In this document: positions 48,201-56,727 of the stretch, piece after piece
How the letters are laid out: every line of letters starts with the position of its first letter
How positions within the stretch are numbered: position 1 is the stretch's first letter
Source: Devosia sp.
GTDB lineage: Bacteria > Pseudomonadota > Alphaproteobacteria > Rhizobiales > Devosiaceae
Length of the DNA stretch: 64,000 nucleotides
Assembly: GCF_024707125.1 (NCBI RefSeq)
Contig: NZ_JANQAH010000009.1
Span: 1 to 64,000 of the forward strand
Reading direction: 5' to 3'
Notes under the pieces: generated by a model
What the model was told of the DNA's origin: nothing
What the model saw: the letters and a program-made list of their open reading frames with translations, nothing else
Database searches by the model: none
Position numbers and translations under genes: made by a program

Positions 48201-48678
48201 TCAGCATCAGCGGATAGCCGATCTCGGCAGCGAGTTTTTTTATTGCCTCCGGATCGTCCGGCAGCGCCTCCGTCGCCGGCACAACCGGCACCTTTGAGGC
48301 AATCGCCATATTGCGCGCGGCCACCTTGTTGCCGAGATCGCGCATGGTCTGGGCCCGCGGGCCGATGAAGATGATGCCGGCATCATCGCAGGCATCGACG
48401 AATTCCGGGCTTTCCGACAGCAGGCCATAGCCGGGATGGATCGCGTCGGCGCCGGAAATGCGGGCGATGCGGATATATTCTTCGATCTGCAGGTAGGCCT
48501 CGACCGGCCCCTTGCCCTTGCCGATCAGATAGGCCTCGTCGGCCTTGAAGCGGTGCAGCGCCAGCTTGTCTTCTTCGGCATAGACCGCGACGGTTTTCAG
48601 CCCCAGTTCGTTGGCGGCGCGAAACACGCGGATGGCGATTTCGCTGCGATTGGCGACGAGGATTTTCTTGATTGGCAT
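45238..48678 (-). CDS. pyc: Pyruvate carboxylase
   Basis: 1146 residues, normal for the single-chain enzyme. Order: biotin carboxylase (KILVANRSEIAIRVFRAANELG, ATP-grasp with KASWGGGGRGMR), carboxyltransferase (RDAHQSLLATRMRSFDI, Lys-carbamate region), the PYC-type linker, and the biotin carrier with EAMKMETAIHAEVDG near the C-terminus. It makes oxaloacetate from pyruvate and bicarbonate to refill the TCA cycle. The ATG at 48678 has only a weak ribosome site. Confidence 0.97.
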   Translation of the reverse strand: MPIKKILVANRSEIAIRVFRAANELGLKTVAVYAEEDKLALHRFKADEAYLIGKGKGPVEAYLQIEEYIRIARISGADAIHPGYGLLSESPEFVDACDDAGIIFIGPRAQTMRDLGNKVAARNMAIASKVPVVPATEALPDDPEAIKKLAAEIGYPLMLKASWGGGGRGMRRIMDEKTLLSEVSEGKREAKAAFGKDEMYLEKLIERARHVEVQLIGDDHGNLVHLYERDCSVQRRNQKVVERAPAPYLSDAVRKDLTDAAVRLGNAANYRGAGTVEFLMDADTDKFYFIEVNPRIQVEHTVTEEVTGIDIVKAQIHLLDGAVIGTPESGVPLQENIRLNGNAIQCRVTTEDPEQNFIPDYGRITAYRGATGFGVRLDGGTAYSGAVITRYYDPLLEKVTCWAPSAEEAIARMHRALREFRIRGVATNLAFLENIITHPDFVENRYTTRFIDTTPELFNFKPRRDRATKLLSYIADVTVNGHPEVRDRPRPPSDAAAPFVPEFDPLIVIEGSRQVLDRDGPVGLAKWMKRQGRVLFTDTTMRDAHQSLLATRMRSFDITRIAQAYSRGLPNLFSLECWGGATFDVSMRFLNEDPWERLAKVREGAPNILTQMLLRGSNGVGYTNYPDNVVKFFVKQAARGGVDVFRIFDCLNWVENMRVSIDAVAAEGKVAEGAICYTGDLFDPDRSKYDLKYYVGLAKELEAAGVHVLGIKDMAGLLKPAAAKKLISTLRNETDLPIHLHTHDTSGASAATVLAAVEAGVDAVDAAMDALSSTTSQPTLGSLVAALDGSERDPQLDSKAIRQISFYWEAVRTQYRAFESDLKGGASEVYLHEMPGGQFTNLKEQARSLGLETRWHEVAQTYADVNKMFGDIVKVTPSSKVVGDMALAMVSAGITRTDVENPDKDIAFPDSVVGFFAGDLGQPPGGFPQALQKKVLKGRTPLTERPGSYLKDVDLEAERKKISGEVGVPVDDFRLASYLMYPKVYSDFEKTRDRYGPTEALPTPVYFYGLEEGDELLVDIEKGKTLVVNYLGRAPTNEKGEVRVFFDLNGQPRTIVVPDRLKAGEVKVRAKAVAGDPKQVGAPMPGVISTLAVKEGQKVEAGDVLCSIEAMKMETAIHAEVDGVVAELLIRPGDQIDAKDLLVRLE

Positions 48679-48785
48679 CGATTTAAATTCCGAGCAGGAG
48701 AGGTTGAGGACCCGTTTGCCCGGGTCCGGCTCAGCAATGTCGGTAGAATGGATGGCGGGCCATCCACGCCGCCAAGTTGGTTATG

Positions 48786-49202
48786 TCAGCTTCTCGAAAG
48801 AATGCCGGCCAGATGGCTCATGTCGTAGCCGGCTTCCGCCGCCTGCGAGATGATTTCCGAGGCATCCATTTCACCGGCCTGGCTCAGCGCCCAAAGCGTG
48901 GTCGAGCGCGTACCGGAACGGCAGAAGCAGAATACAGGGCCGTCGCTCCCCTCGATGACGGCCTTGGTCTTCTCGACGAGATCGGCATTGACGCCCTCTC
49001 GCCCCAGCGGAATGGCGTGGTAGGCAAGCCCGGCCGCCTTGGCGGCAGCCTCGATTTCATCACCCGCCGGCTGGTCAAGCGATTCACCGTCTGGACGGTT
49101 GTTGACGATGGCAACGAAACCCAGGGATTTGAGCGTGGCGACATCTTCGGGGCTGATCTGCCCAGAAACACTGACGTGATCGTTGATCCGCTTCAAGTCC
49201 AA
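48786..49202 (-). CDS. TIGR01244 family phosphatase-like protein
   Basis: 138 residues from a TTG at 49202, which follows GGGGAG and gives the family start LDLKRINDHVSVSGQISPEDV; longer frames from 49382 are not conserved. The phosphatase loop C-F-C-R-S-G-T-R-S (Cx5R) lies near residue 97. The family is the stand-alone form of the domain fused to Blh beta-lactamase-like sulfide oxidation proteins, also described as sulfur-metabolism linked. Substrate uncertain. It follows the GGDEF-EAL gene and precedes pyc on the same strand. Confidence 0.78.
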   Translation of the reverse strand: MDLKRINDHVSVSGQISPEDVATLKSLGFVAIVNNRPDGESLDQPAGDEIEAAAKAAGLAYHAIPLGREGVNADLVEKTKAVIEGSDGPVFCFCRSGTRSTTLWALSQAGEMDASEIISQAAEAGYDMSHLAGILSRS

Positions 49203-49306
49203 GTCGCTACTCCCCGAATTCGCCCATTGGCTTCCCGCCCCCCTTATATCCACCGGGCGGCAAGCCATGCAACTGTCGGTTAGTCGAAGTGTACTAAGAG
49301 TTACGG

Positions 49307-50911
49307 TTAGGCCGCATTGGCAACCGAAAGGCCCTTCAGCGGTGCCGGCCGTCCGAGGAGATACCCCTGGAAAGCGCTGCACCCGGCCCGGCGCAGCATA
49401 TCGAGTTGCGCTTCGGTCTCGACGCCCTCGGCAATGACATCAACCTTGAGAGAGCGGGCAATATCGCAGATGGCCCCGACGATCATGGCGTCGATGCGAC
49501 TGTCGCCGAGATTGGCGATATAGGTGCGGTCGATCTTGATGATGTCGAAGGCAAAGCCGCGCAGATATTGCAGGCTCGCATGCCCTGCCCCGAAATCATC
49601 GATGGCGACTTTCAGCCCAAAGGCCCGGATCGCATCGAGATTGGCCTGCTCTACTGCACCCGCCACCATGGGCACGGTCTCGGTAACCTCGACGATCAGC
49701 ATGCCGGGGTCGACGCCCATTTCCTCGACCACAAGACCCAATTGCTTGGCAAAATCGCTGCGGCGCAATTGTGCCGGCGACACATTGACCGCCACGGGCG
49801 TACCCAGCACTTCAAGGTCGGCACAGGCCCGGCGCAACACCCAGTCGCCGAGCTTGTCGATCAGGTCGCTTTCCTCGGCAATGCCGATGAACTGCGCCGG
49901 CGGGATCATGCCGCGCACCGTATGCCGCCAGCGCAGCAGCGCCTCATGCGAGCGCACACGCATATCTGCGCCATAGACCGGCTGATAATGCAGTTCGAGC
50001 TCGTCCATCAGCAAAGCGGCGCGCAGTTCGCGCTCGATGAAACGGCGATGGCGCTCATCGCCCAGCATGTCGGGATCGAAAGCCACGACCTGCCGCCGCC
50101 CGGCCTTCTTGCCCTTGTAGAGCGCGAGATCCGCCTTGGCGATGAGATCGTCGACATCGGTGGCATCGGCCGGCGCCAGTGCCATGCCGATGGTCGCCGA
50201 GAGGCGCGTCGGGCGTCCTGCGACATTGACCGGCTGGTCGAGCCGGCGCAGCAATTCTTCCCCAAGCCGCCGCAGCGCGCCGCGATTGTCGCAATCGGGA
50301 ATGGCGATGCCGAACTCATCGCCCCCCAGACGCCCGACAACCGCGCCCGGCATCACCGCGCCGATGGTCTTGGCAAGATGGGTCAGGGCCGCATCTCCTG
50401 CCGCATGGCCAGCTCCATCATTGAGGACTTTCAGATTGTCCATATCGAGCAGCAGATAGCCCAGCGACTTGTCCGAGCCGTGATGCACGTCATTGCGCAG
50501 CGCCTCCATGAAATAGGAGCGCGTGAAAACGCCGGTCAGTGCATCGCGATGTACCGAAGCCATGACTGCCCGCGTGGCCCGGGCGGAGTGCAGGAGGTCA
50601 CGGCGGATCATGCGATGACCGGCAACAAGCCCGGCAATCCCCAGGGTAGAAAGCGCGATGGCGACAAGAACCATCAGTGGCTCAAGCCGATCCGCGGAAC
50701 GGCCGGCCAGCAGCAGGACCGAGCCAACGGCACCCAAAAAGCAGAGGCCCACCAGAGCCGCTATGGCGCGATAGCCCGAGAGTATGCGCACGAACTGGTC
50801 GACCTGACGAATGTCCTGGTCACCCGCGCTGGTTTTGCGAAAGGCACGGCCCGATCGGGAAATACCACGAGCAAGCATCGCTCGGCTCCGCTCTCTTAAC
50901 GAAAGATTCAT
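49307..50911 (-). CDS. GGDEF-EAL c-di-GMP cyclase/phosphodiesterase, membrane-bound
   Basis: 534 residues. Two transmembrane segments (about 45-70 and 80-100) anchor it. The cyclase half has LDMDNLKVLNDGAGHAAGD and the intact GGDEF; the phosphodiesterase half has EALLRW, VNVSPAQLR, EVTET, AIDDFGAGHASL, KIDR and EGVET, all the usual metal and base residues. Both activities are therefore possible. No N-terminal sensory domain can be seen. It is probably a membrane-localised regulator of c-di-GMP. Confidence 0.9.
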   Translation of the reverse strand: MNLSLRERSRAMLARGISRSGRAFRKTSAGDQDIRQVDQFVRILSGYRAIAALVGLCFLGAVGSVLLLAGRSADRLEPLMVLVAIALSTLGIAGLVAGHRMIRRDLLHSARATRAVMASVHRDALTGVFTRSYFMEALRNDVHHGSDKSLGYLLLDMDNLKVLNDGAGHAAGDAALTHLAKTIGAVMPGAVVGRLGGDEFGIAIPDCDNRGALRRLGEELLRRLDQPVNVAGRPTRLSATIGMALAPADATDVDDLIAKADLALYKGKKAGRRQVVAFDPDMLGDERHRRFIERELRAALLMDELELHYQPVYGADMRVRSHEALLRWRHTVRGMIPPAQFIGIAEESDLIDKLGDWVLRRACADLEVLGTPVAVNVSPAQLRRSDFAKQLGLVVEEMGVDPGMLIVEVTETVPMVAGAVEQANLDAIRAFGLKVAIDDFGAGHASLQYLRGFAFDIIKIDRTYIANLGDSRIDAMIVGAICDIARSLKVDVIAEGVETEAQLDMLRRAGCSAFQGYLLGRPAPLKGLSVANAA

Positions 50912-51033
50912 AAACAGTTCAGGGGCTTAAAGGCGCATTTGGGAGCACCTTACGTCACCGGGCGGCACGCCGAATGACGGTTCGATGACAAATCATCGCC
51001 GCCAGAACTTATGGTATATGGCGTGTAAACCCT

Positions 51034-52101
51034 TCAGGGCGTTGCGCCGAGCCAGGCACCCCAGAGGTCGCGGCGCGCCACGACGAACCGCTCTGCGACG
51101 CTCTCGACCGTGGCGCCGGGCTCATTGAGCTGGCCAAGCAGCGCATTCATTTCCGCAATCGGCAAAGTGGCCCGCTGGAAATAGGAGGCGACCGTAGGCG
51201 CGTCCGCAAAAACCCACTCGGCCAGCGCAATAACAACCGTTTCCGCCGGAAAGGCAGAAGGCGTGGGCGTGGCACAGGCCAGGCGCGCAAGGCACTTCAT
51301 CGCCTCTTCATCATAGGCGCCCATATCAAGCGCCCGGAAATCGAGCTGCGCCAGGACCGCATTCGGCTGCCAATAGTAGAGAATGAAATTCTCCTGCCGG
51401 CTGACCGCCTCGGCAATCAGCGCATCCATTTCGAAGCGATTGGCCGGCTCGACCACTTGAACGAGGCTGCCAAGGCCATAGGCCGCAATGAGATTGCGAT
51501 TGATAACCGAACAGGCCCAGTCCGCCGGGCAGGAAATGAAGCGGACGGGCATTTCACTGGTCTGGGTCGAGAGCAGTGGCTGCAGGGCCGCCGCACTTGG
51601 CGTTCCGCCAAAGGCGCCTTCCATATAGGCCGGGATGAACCAGCCCTCCATTGTCGCTTCGGCAAAGCTCGGGGCAATGCTGCGCACCATCTGCGTTTCG
51701 ACCGCGCCATTCCAGACATCGGCAATGCGCGTTACCCACATTTCCGGGGCCACGGCAGGCTGGCCGGTCGAGCCCATGGACGAGGCCGTCGCTGCCAGGT
51801 CTCCGGGCACCACCTGGGCCTCGCAGGCAAATTCGGCATTGAGAATACGGGCATGAATATCGGCCAGGAGCGCCGCAGACGGCCAGCTCATGCGCGCAAT
51901 GGTCATCGGCTGAGTGCCGCAAGGAGGTGGTGGTGCAGCGGGCGTCTCAACCGCTTGGGCCTCTGGCGCCGCGGGCACGGCCCCCTGTGGCTGATCCTGG
52001 GCGCTGTCGAGCACAGTGATCTGCGCCAGGGCGGGCCCCACCAGAAAGGCCAGCATCAAGCCGGCAATGACAGGCCGCCGAAATCGCATGCGCATCCTCA
52101 T
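51034..52101 (-). CDS. Glycine-betaine-type (OpuAC) substrate-binding protein, orphan
   Basis: 355 residues with a signal peptide (about 1-26, ending ALAQ), a Pro/Ala-rich linker, then an OpuAC-like binding fold (MTIARMSWPSAALLADIHARIL, MWVTRIADVWNG, GWFIPAYM, FILYYWQPNAVLAQLDFRALDMGAY). Trp and Tyr in these motifs form the aromatic cage for quaternary amines in the family. No ABC permease or ATPase of that type is next to it. The start is one of three in-frame ATGs within four codons. Confidence 0.75.
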   Translation of the reverse strand: MRMRMRFRRPVIAGLMLAFLVGPALAQITVLDSAQDQPQGAVPAAPEAQAVETPAAPPPPCGTQPMTIARMSWPSAALLADIHARILNAEFACEAQVVPGDLAATASSMGSTGQPAVAPEMWVTRIADVWNGAVETQMVRSIAPSFAEATMEGWFIPAYMEGAFGGTPSAAALQPLLSTQTSEMPVRFISCPADWACSVINRNLIAAYGLGSLVQVVEPANRFEMDALIAEAVSRQENFILYYWQPNAVLAQLDFRALDMGAYDEEAMKCLARLACATPTPSAFPAETVVIALAEWVFADAPTVASYFQRATLPIAEMNALLGQLNEPGATVESVAERFVVARRDLWGAWLGATP

Positions 52102-52312
52102 TCCACCGGCGCCAGTCTATGCGCAATCGGCTTGCCTTAAGCAACCGCGAGCGTTCACCATTTTGCCCAAGACCCCCGGTGACTCCCTACACGAAAATGT
52201 GCAACAGTCCCCATCAGCGGGGCGCGTGAGGCGCCCCCCGGTATTCGTTGTGTCGCTGCAAGGAGGAGGCTGGCAAGGCCACCCGGCACACAACGGCAAC
52301 AGAGGGACGTCC

Positions 52313-53509
52313 ATGTTCAAGAAAACCCTGACCCTGGCGGTCGCCGCCACTGCTCTGTCCATCGCCGCTCCGGCGCTGGCCCAGGACACCGGCGCCACCA
52401 TCGGCTTTATCGGTGGCTTCACCGGCCCGATTGAATCGCTCACCCCGCCGATCTTTGGCGGCGCTGAACTGGTCGTGAAGCAGATCAACGAGCAGGGCGG
52501 CGTTCTGGGCGGCGAGCTCAAGCTCATCTCCGCCGACGGCGCCTGCGACGCGACGGCCGCTGCCGCCGCTGCCGACAAGCTCATCAACACCGACAATGTC
52601 ACTGGCGTCGTCGGCGCGCTCTGCACCGGTGAAACCATCGGCGCCTTCAACGGCTCGGGTCTCTCGGGTGGCGTGGTCTTCATCTCGCCGGCTTCCTCGG
52701 CTCCGGCCCTGACCACGCTCGAAGACAATGACCTTGTCTATCGCACCACCCCGTCCGACGCGCTCCAGGGCGTGAAGCTGGCTGACCTGCTGCTCGCCAA
52801 GGGCGTCAACGATATCGCCATCACCTATGTGAACAATGACTACGGCAAGGGCTTTGCCGATGCTCTGGCTGCCGCCTACACCGCCGGCGGCGGCACGGTT
52901 GCTGCCAACCTCGCACACGAAGAAGGCAAGGCCGACTACCGCGCCGAGCTCGGCAACCTCGTTGCCTCGCAGAACCTCGTGATCCTCGCCTATGCCAACG
53001 CTTCGGGTAACACCGTGCTGCGTCAGGCTGTGGAATCGGGCAACTTCACCACCTTCGTTGGCGGCGACGGCATGGTCGGCGATGACCTCCTCAACGGCAT
53101 CGACGCTGCTGCCGTCGAAGGCCTGATCGCGACCCGCGCCGGCGCCCCGACGGGCGAAGCCGTTGACATCTACAACGCCTTCACCGGTGAGGGCTTTACC
53201 GCCAACGCCACCTACGCTCCGCAGGCCTATGACGCCGCCTTCCTCCTGGCTCTCGCCATCGAGAAGAACGGTTCGGCCGGCCGTGAAGGTCTCGCCGCCG
53301 CCCTGCGCGACGTGTCCTCGGCTCCGGGCGAAAAGATCCTGCCCGGCGAATGGACCAAGGCTGTCGAGCTGATCAAGGCCGGCACCGACATCGACTATGA
53401 AGGCGCCGGTGGCGCGCTCGACTTCGACGCCGCTGGCGACGTTGACGGCATCATCGTCGAGCTCGCCGTCGAAGGCGGCGCTTTCGTCGAAAAGGGCCCG
53501 ATCCAGTAA
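52313..53509 (+). CDS. livK: Branched-chain amino acid ABC transporter substrate-binding protein
   Basis: 398 residues with a signal peptide (about 1-23, ending ALAQ). The mature part has IGFIGGFTGPIESLTPPIFGGAELVVKQINEQGGVLGGELKLISADGACD, with a pair of Cys probably forming a disulfide, and type I periplasmic binding lobes throughout. Liv-type proteins bind leucine, isoleucine or valine, or other amides. ATG 52313 follows GAGGGA. The matching permeases and ATPases lie 2 kb downstream on the other strand, separated by a methyltransferase and a toxin-antitoxin pair. A strong terminator follows. Confidence 0.9.
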   Translation: MFKKTLTLAVAATALSIAAPALAQDTGATIGFIGGFTGPIESLTPPIFGGAELVVKQINEQGGVLGGELKLISADGACDATAAAAAADKLINTDNVTGVVGALCTGETIGAFNGSGLSGGVVFISPASSAPALTTLEDNDLVYRTTPSDALQGVKLADLLLAKGVNDIAITYVNNDYGKGFADALAAAYTAGGGTVAANLAHEEGKADYRAELGNLVASQNLVILAYANASGNTVLRQAVESGNFTTFVGGDGMVGDDLLNGIDAAAVEGLIATRAGAPTGEAVDIYNAFTGEGFTANATYAPQAYDAAFLLALAIEKNGSAGREGLAAALRDVSSAPGEKILPGEWTKAVELIKAGTDIDYEGAGGALDFDAAGDVDGIIVELAVEGGAFVEKGPIQ

Positions 53510-53541
53510 TTTGGCCACACGGCTTCGATCGATAAAGTCTC

Positions 53542-53569
53542 AGGCTCGGGAGCAATCCCGGGCCTTTTT
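53542..53569 (+). terminator. Rho-independent terminator after livK
   Basis: AGGCTCGGGA and TCCCGGGCCT pair around GCAA, followed by TTTTTG. It overlaps the leader of the following methyltransferase gene, which starts at 53585. Confidence 0.88.
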
Positions 53570-53584
53570 GTTGGAGAATGCCTG

Positions 53585-54178
53585 ATGGCCGACGATCCGA
53601 CGCTGCGCTTTTACGCCGAGAACGCCGCTGTCTATGCCGAACATGTCATGACGCCCACGGGCGCACGCCTCAACGCGTTCCTGGCTCTGGTTCCTGCCGG
53701 CGGCAAGATCCTCGAACTCGGTTGCGGCAATGGACGGGACGCTGCGCATATGCTGTCCCTCGGCTTTGATGTCGATGCGACAGACGGCACGCCGGAACTG
53801 GCTGCGGAAGCCGAAAGGCGCATCGGGCGTCCGGTCCGCATCCTGCGCTTCGAACACCTCGACGCCAACGCCACCTATGACGGTGTCTGGGCCTGTGCCA
53901 GCCTGCTGCACGCCCCCGCATCCAGCCTCGTCGACATCCTCGGCCGTATCCATCGCGCCCTGCGGCCCGGTGGCGTTTTCACCGCCAGCTTCAAGGCGGG
54001 CAATGGCGAGGGTCACGACAGCCTCGGTCGCTATTTCAACTATCCCAGTGCCGAGCGTCTTCTAGCCGACTATGCCTCGGCCGGTTGGCGCGACGTCGCG
54101 ATCGAAACGCAGATGGGCAGCGGCTATGACGCAAAGCCCACAGAATGGCTCTGGGTCACGGCGCGGCGGATGTTCTAG
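53585..54178 (+). CDS. Class I SAM-dependent methyltransferase
   Basis: 197 residues. Motif I ILELGCGNGRDAAHMLSLGF and the acidic end of beta 2 (DATDGT) are clear, and AHMLSLGFDV resembles the TehB/thiopurine-type group. ATG 53585 has a short leader running from the livK terminator. Substrate unknown. It has no clear link to amino acid uptake; it lies between livK and the toxin-antitoxin pair and converges with the toxin gene (3 bases between stops). Confidence 0.85.
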   Translation: MADDPTLRFYAENAAVYAEHVMTPTGARLNAFLALVPAGGKILELGCGNGRDAAHMLSLGFDVDATDGTPELAAEAERRIGRPVRILRFEHLDANATYDGVWACASLLHAPASSLVDILGRIHRALRPGGVFTASFKAGNGEGHDSLGRYFNYPSAERLLADYASAGWRDVAIETQMGSGYDAKPTEWLWVTARRMF

Positions 54179-54181
54179 ACG

Positions 54182-54853
54182 CTATTGCGACAGTGTCTCC
54201 ACCTCGATGGCGGGCCCGTCGGTGCGCACCATCACCGAAAGGTGCTGCGCCTGGGTCACATCGAGCACCTTGCTCGGCCGATAGGCGCAGATGGCGATCC
54301 CGCCCGTAAAACGCAGGCTATCGTAGACGATGCCGTCTTCACCCGCGGCCCGCTGCTGTTCGCCAAAGGCCTGGCTTGCCGCATAGTCCTGCCGATCATA
54401 GAGCGCTGGTTCGTCAGCCCCGCGGAGATCGACAAAGGCGCCCTCCAGCCGGGCAACATAGACACGAAAGCAGCGTGTGGCACTCACCTGTCGACGAGCA
54501 AAGGCCTCGCGCCGGAGGTGATGGGCCACTTCGGCAAGGCTCGTCTCGATCCTGTCCGCTGCATACCAGGCACCAAGGTCTGCGCCTGAGAAGCGCCCGC
54601 CCCCCGGTGCTGCGTGGAGAAATGCCGCCATGACGATGGAGGAATTGGCCCGGCCAAATACCCATTCGTCCCGAGGCAGCCGGGCAATGCGTTCGGCAAC
54701 CAGCCGGTCATTGGTCCAGCCCGCCAATTCCATCACCGCATAGAGATCGGCGGCGCGCGACACCGTGTCGAAAAGCCCGATGGGTGGAAATTGCGACGGG
54801 ATCAGCCGGAAACTCGGTTGCGGGGCCGGTGGGTGCCGCGTCTCTAGCGCCAC
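54182..54853 (-). CDS. RES-domain toxin (NAD-degrading)
   Basis: 223 residues from a GTG at 54853. The RES fold is seen in FRLIPSQFPPIGLFDTVS (Arg), FSGADLGAWYAADRIETSLAEVAHH (Tyr and Glu) and DGIVYDSLRFTGG (Ser). RES toxins such as MbcT and ParT deplete NAD or modify it, or ADP-ribosylate a target; which applies cannot be read from sequence. Its start overlaps the antitoxin stop by about 10 bases, the usual tight coupling in these pairs. Confidence 0.85.
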   Translation of the reverse strand: MALETRHPPAPQPSFRLIPSQFPPIGLFDTVSRAADLYAVMELAGWTNDRLVAERIARLPRDEWVFGRANSSIVMAAFLHAAPGGGRFSGADLGAWYAADRIETSLAEVAHHLRREAFARRQVSATRCFRVYVARLEGAFVDLRGADEPALYDRQDYAASQAFGEQQRAAGEDGIVYDSLRFTGGIAICAYRPSKVLDVTQAQHLSVMVRTDGPAIEVETLSQ

Positions 54854-55377
54854 ACGATATCTCCCGCCGTCGTCGCCGGGAAATCGGCATCGAGCCCGTT
54901 GGGCGGCATATAGAGCCCACCCCGCGCCGCATCGAGGAAGCGCCGCACCAGCACGATGCCATCCAACGACCCAGACGTGATCAGGTTCAGCGGCTTTTGG
55001 CCCCCAAAGAGCGGCGCATCATGCGGCCCTCTGAGCCAGCCCAACTGTTCTTGCGCATCGGCAAACAGCACGCCCAGGGCCTGATGAATGCCGAACACGC
55101 CCGACAGGCGCATCAGCGCATCGACGTCGAGCGTCACCTCACCCTGCTCGCGGGCGATTTTCATCCAGTTCTGATAGGTCGAGCGGCTCGGATAGCCCAG
55201 CACCAGTCGGCGCTGTTCCTCATTGAGCCCCCAGAGGTCGGCAATAGCTGCAAAGCTGCGCAGCGCCGGTGCGCTCAGCCGCCGCCGATTAGGGGGCTCG
55301 AAGCGTTCAATACCGAGAACTTGAGCGTGATCCGCAAAGACAGCCTGCGGCACTTCACCAAATCCAAACGTGGACAT
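54844..55377 (-). CDS. Xre/MbcA/ParS-type antitoxin
   Basis: 177 residues. An N-terminal Xre-like helix-turn-helix (LRSFAAIADLWGLNEEQRRLVLGYPSRSTYQNWMKIAR, about 43-80) precedes the MbcA/ParS toxin-binding domain (GWLRGPHDAPLFGGQKPLNLITSG and LVRRFLDAARGGLYMP). It should neutralise the RES toxin and repress its own operon. ATG 55377 follows AAGGAG; a frame extending to 55398 is less likely. Two operator-like repeats lie immediately upstream. The pair sits inside the liv locus. Confidence 0.87.
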   Translation of the reverse strand: MSTFGFGEVPQAVFADHAQVLGIERFEPPNRRRLSAPALRSFAAIADLWGLNEEQRRLVLGYPSRSTYQNWMKIAREQGEVTLDVDALMRLSGVFGIHQALGVLFADAQEQLGWLRGPHDAPLFGGQKPLNLITSGSLDGIVLVRRFLDAARGGLYMPPNGLDADFPATTAGDIVWR

Positions 55378-55400
55378 CTCAATCTCCTTCGAGATCAAAA

Positions 55401-55434
55401 TTGTCTATATTTGGACATTTGTCAAGTATTGGAC
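55401..55434. promoter_or_regulatory. Tandem operator of the RES/Xre pair
   Basis: TTGTCTATATTTGGAC (55401-55416) and TTGTCAAGTATTGGAC (55419-55434) repeat at 18 bases. Each is itself a GTC-N8-GAC inverted repeat. A TTGACA -35 element of the minus-strand promoter lies inside the second unit (55420-55425), so a bound repressor would block transcription. Confidence 0.65.
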
Positions 55435-55437
55435 GAA

Positions 55438-56727
55438 TTAGCTCTCGCGTTTGACCACTTCGGGAATGAGACCCTTGGGTGCAAACCGCAGCGCAATGGT
55501 GATGACCAGGCCGAGCACGAAGACGCGCATCTGAGCCGAACGCGCCTCGATTTCCGGGATGGCGCCCCAGCCGAATTGCGTCGACCATGTGCTGACGAAT
55601 TCGAATACGGCCTTGGACAGCGGCTCCGATACCACCCATATCAGCCAGAGCAGCACGGCCCCAAACAGGGCGCCCCAATTGTTGCCCGCGCCGCCGACAA
55701 TCACCATGACCCAGATGAGGAAGGTGTGGTTGATTGGCTGATAGCTCGAGGGATCGAAAATCTGCACGAAGCTGACCAGCATGGCGCCGCCAATGCCCAT
55801 CAGCACCGAGCCGAAAACGAAAATTTCGAGCTGGCGGGCGGTGACGTTCTTGCCCATGGAGGTCGCGGCAATGTGGTTGTCACGGATGGCCCGCATCATG
55901 CGGCCCCAGGGCCCGGCATAGGCGCGCGAAATCAGCCAGAGCACGACGCCGAGCACAACCAAGGCGAGCAAGAGGTAACCAGCGCGTGCGGCAAGCAGCG
56001 ACGTGGCGATGTTCATGCCACCAGCCTGGAAATCCTGCGGCAGCGGCGTCGGCCATGGGATCGGCGACACGGTCAATGTGCCGCGCGTCAGCCAGTCCAT
56101 GTTCTTGATCAGCGCGCGGATGATTTCGGAAATGCCGATGGTCGCGATGGCGAGATAGTCGGTCCTGAGGCCAAGGCAGATTTTGCCAACCACATAGGCG
56201 ATACCAGCAGCAAGAATGCCACCAAAAACCCAGCCCAGGATCGGGTGGCCGCCAAGACCACCGACCCATCCGCCACCGGCCGCCGATTCGATATAGGCGG
56301 CCGCCGGATCAAGCTGGCTGCGATAGAGCACATAGGCGACGAACCAGGCGAGAACGGTCAGCGCGGCCTTCCACTTGCCGGTAATGCCGATGCGATCAGC
56401 CTTGCGCGCGGCTAGGACGATCAGGGCCCCGCCCGCAAAGGCCAGCAGTGCCCGCCCGAGCATGGCCGGGCCTTCACTGCCCCAGAAGACCGGATTGACC
56501 GGATAGGAAATGAAGGTGACGGCAGCGCCGCCCACCATGAGAAAACCCATGATGCCGAAATTGAACAGCCCGCCATAGCCCCACTGAATATTGAGCCCAA
56601 GCGCGATCAGCGCATAGGCGGCAGCTTCGACGAGGCGCGAAGAGGTAAAGGGCGCACCCATCACCCAACCCATGAGCAGGATGAGAACGAAAAGGCCGCC
56701 GAAAAGCGTCAGGGAACGCTGGATCAT
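55438..56727 (-). CDS. livM: Branched-chain amino acid ABC permease LivM
   Basis: 429 residues, about 10 hydrophobic segments. The conserved loop before the ATPase contact, RAYAGPWGRMMRAIRDNHIAATSMGKNV, is the EAA-like signature, and GGAMLVSFVQIFDPSSYQPINHTFLIWVMVIVGGAGNNWGALFGA is typical of LivM. Together with LivH it forms the membrane channel. Its start overlaps the livH stop by 4 bases, and it is the last gene of the livGFHM operon, ending 4 bases past the toxin-antitoxin operator. Confidence 0.93.
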   Translation of the reverse strand: MIQRSLTLFGGLFVLILLMGWVMGAPFTSSRLVEAAAYALIALGLNIQWGYGGLFNFGIMGFLMVGGAAVTFISYPVNPVFWGSEGPAMLGRALLAFAGGALIVLAARKADRIGITGKWKAALTVLAWFVAYVLYRSQLDPAAAYIESAAGGGWVGGLGGHPILGWVFGGILAAGIAYVVGKICLGLRTDYLAIATIGISEIIRALIKNMDWLTRGTLTVSPIPWPTPLPQDFQAGGMNIATSLLAARAGYLLLALVVLGVVLWLISRAYAGPWGRMMRAIRDNHIAATSMGKNVTARQLEIFVFGSVLMGIGGAMLVSFVQIFDPSSYQPINHTFLIWVMVIVGGAGNNWGALFGAVLLWLIWVVSEPLSKAVFEFVSTWSTQFGWGAIPEIEARSAQMRVFVLGLVITIALRFAPKGLIPEVVKRES

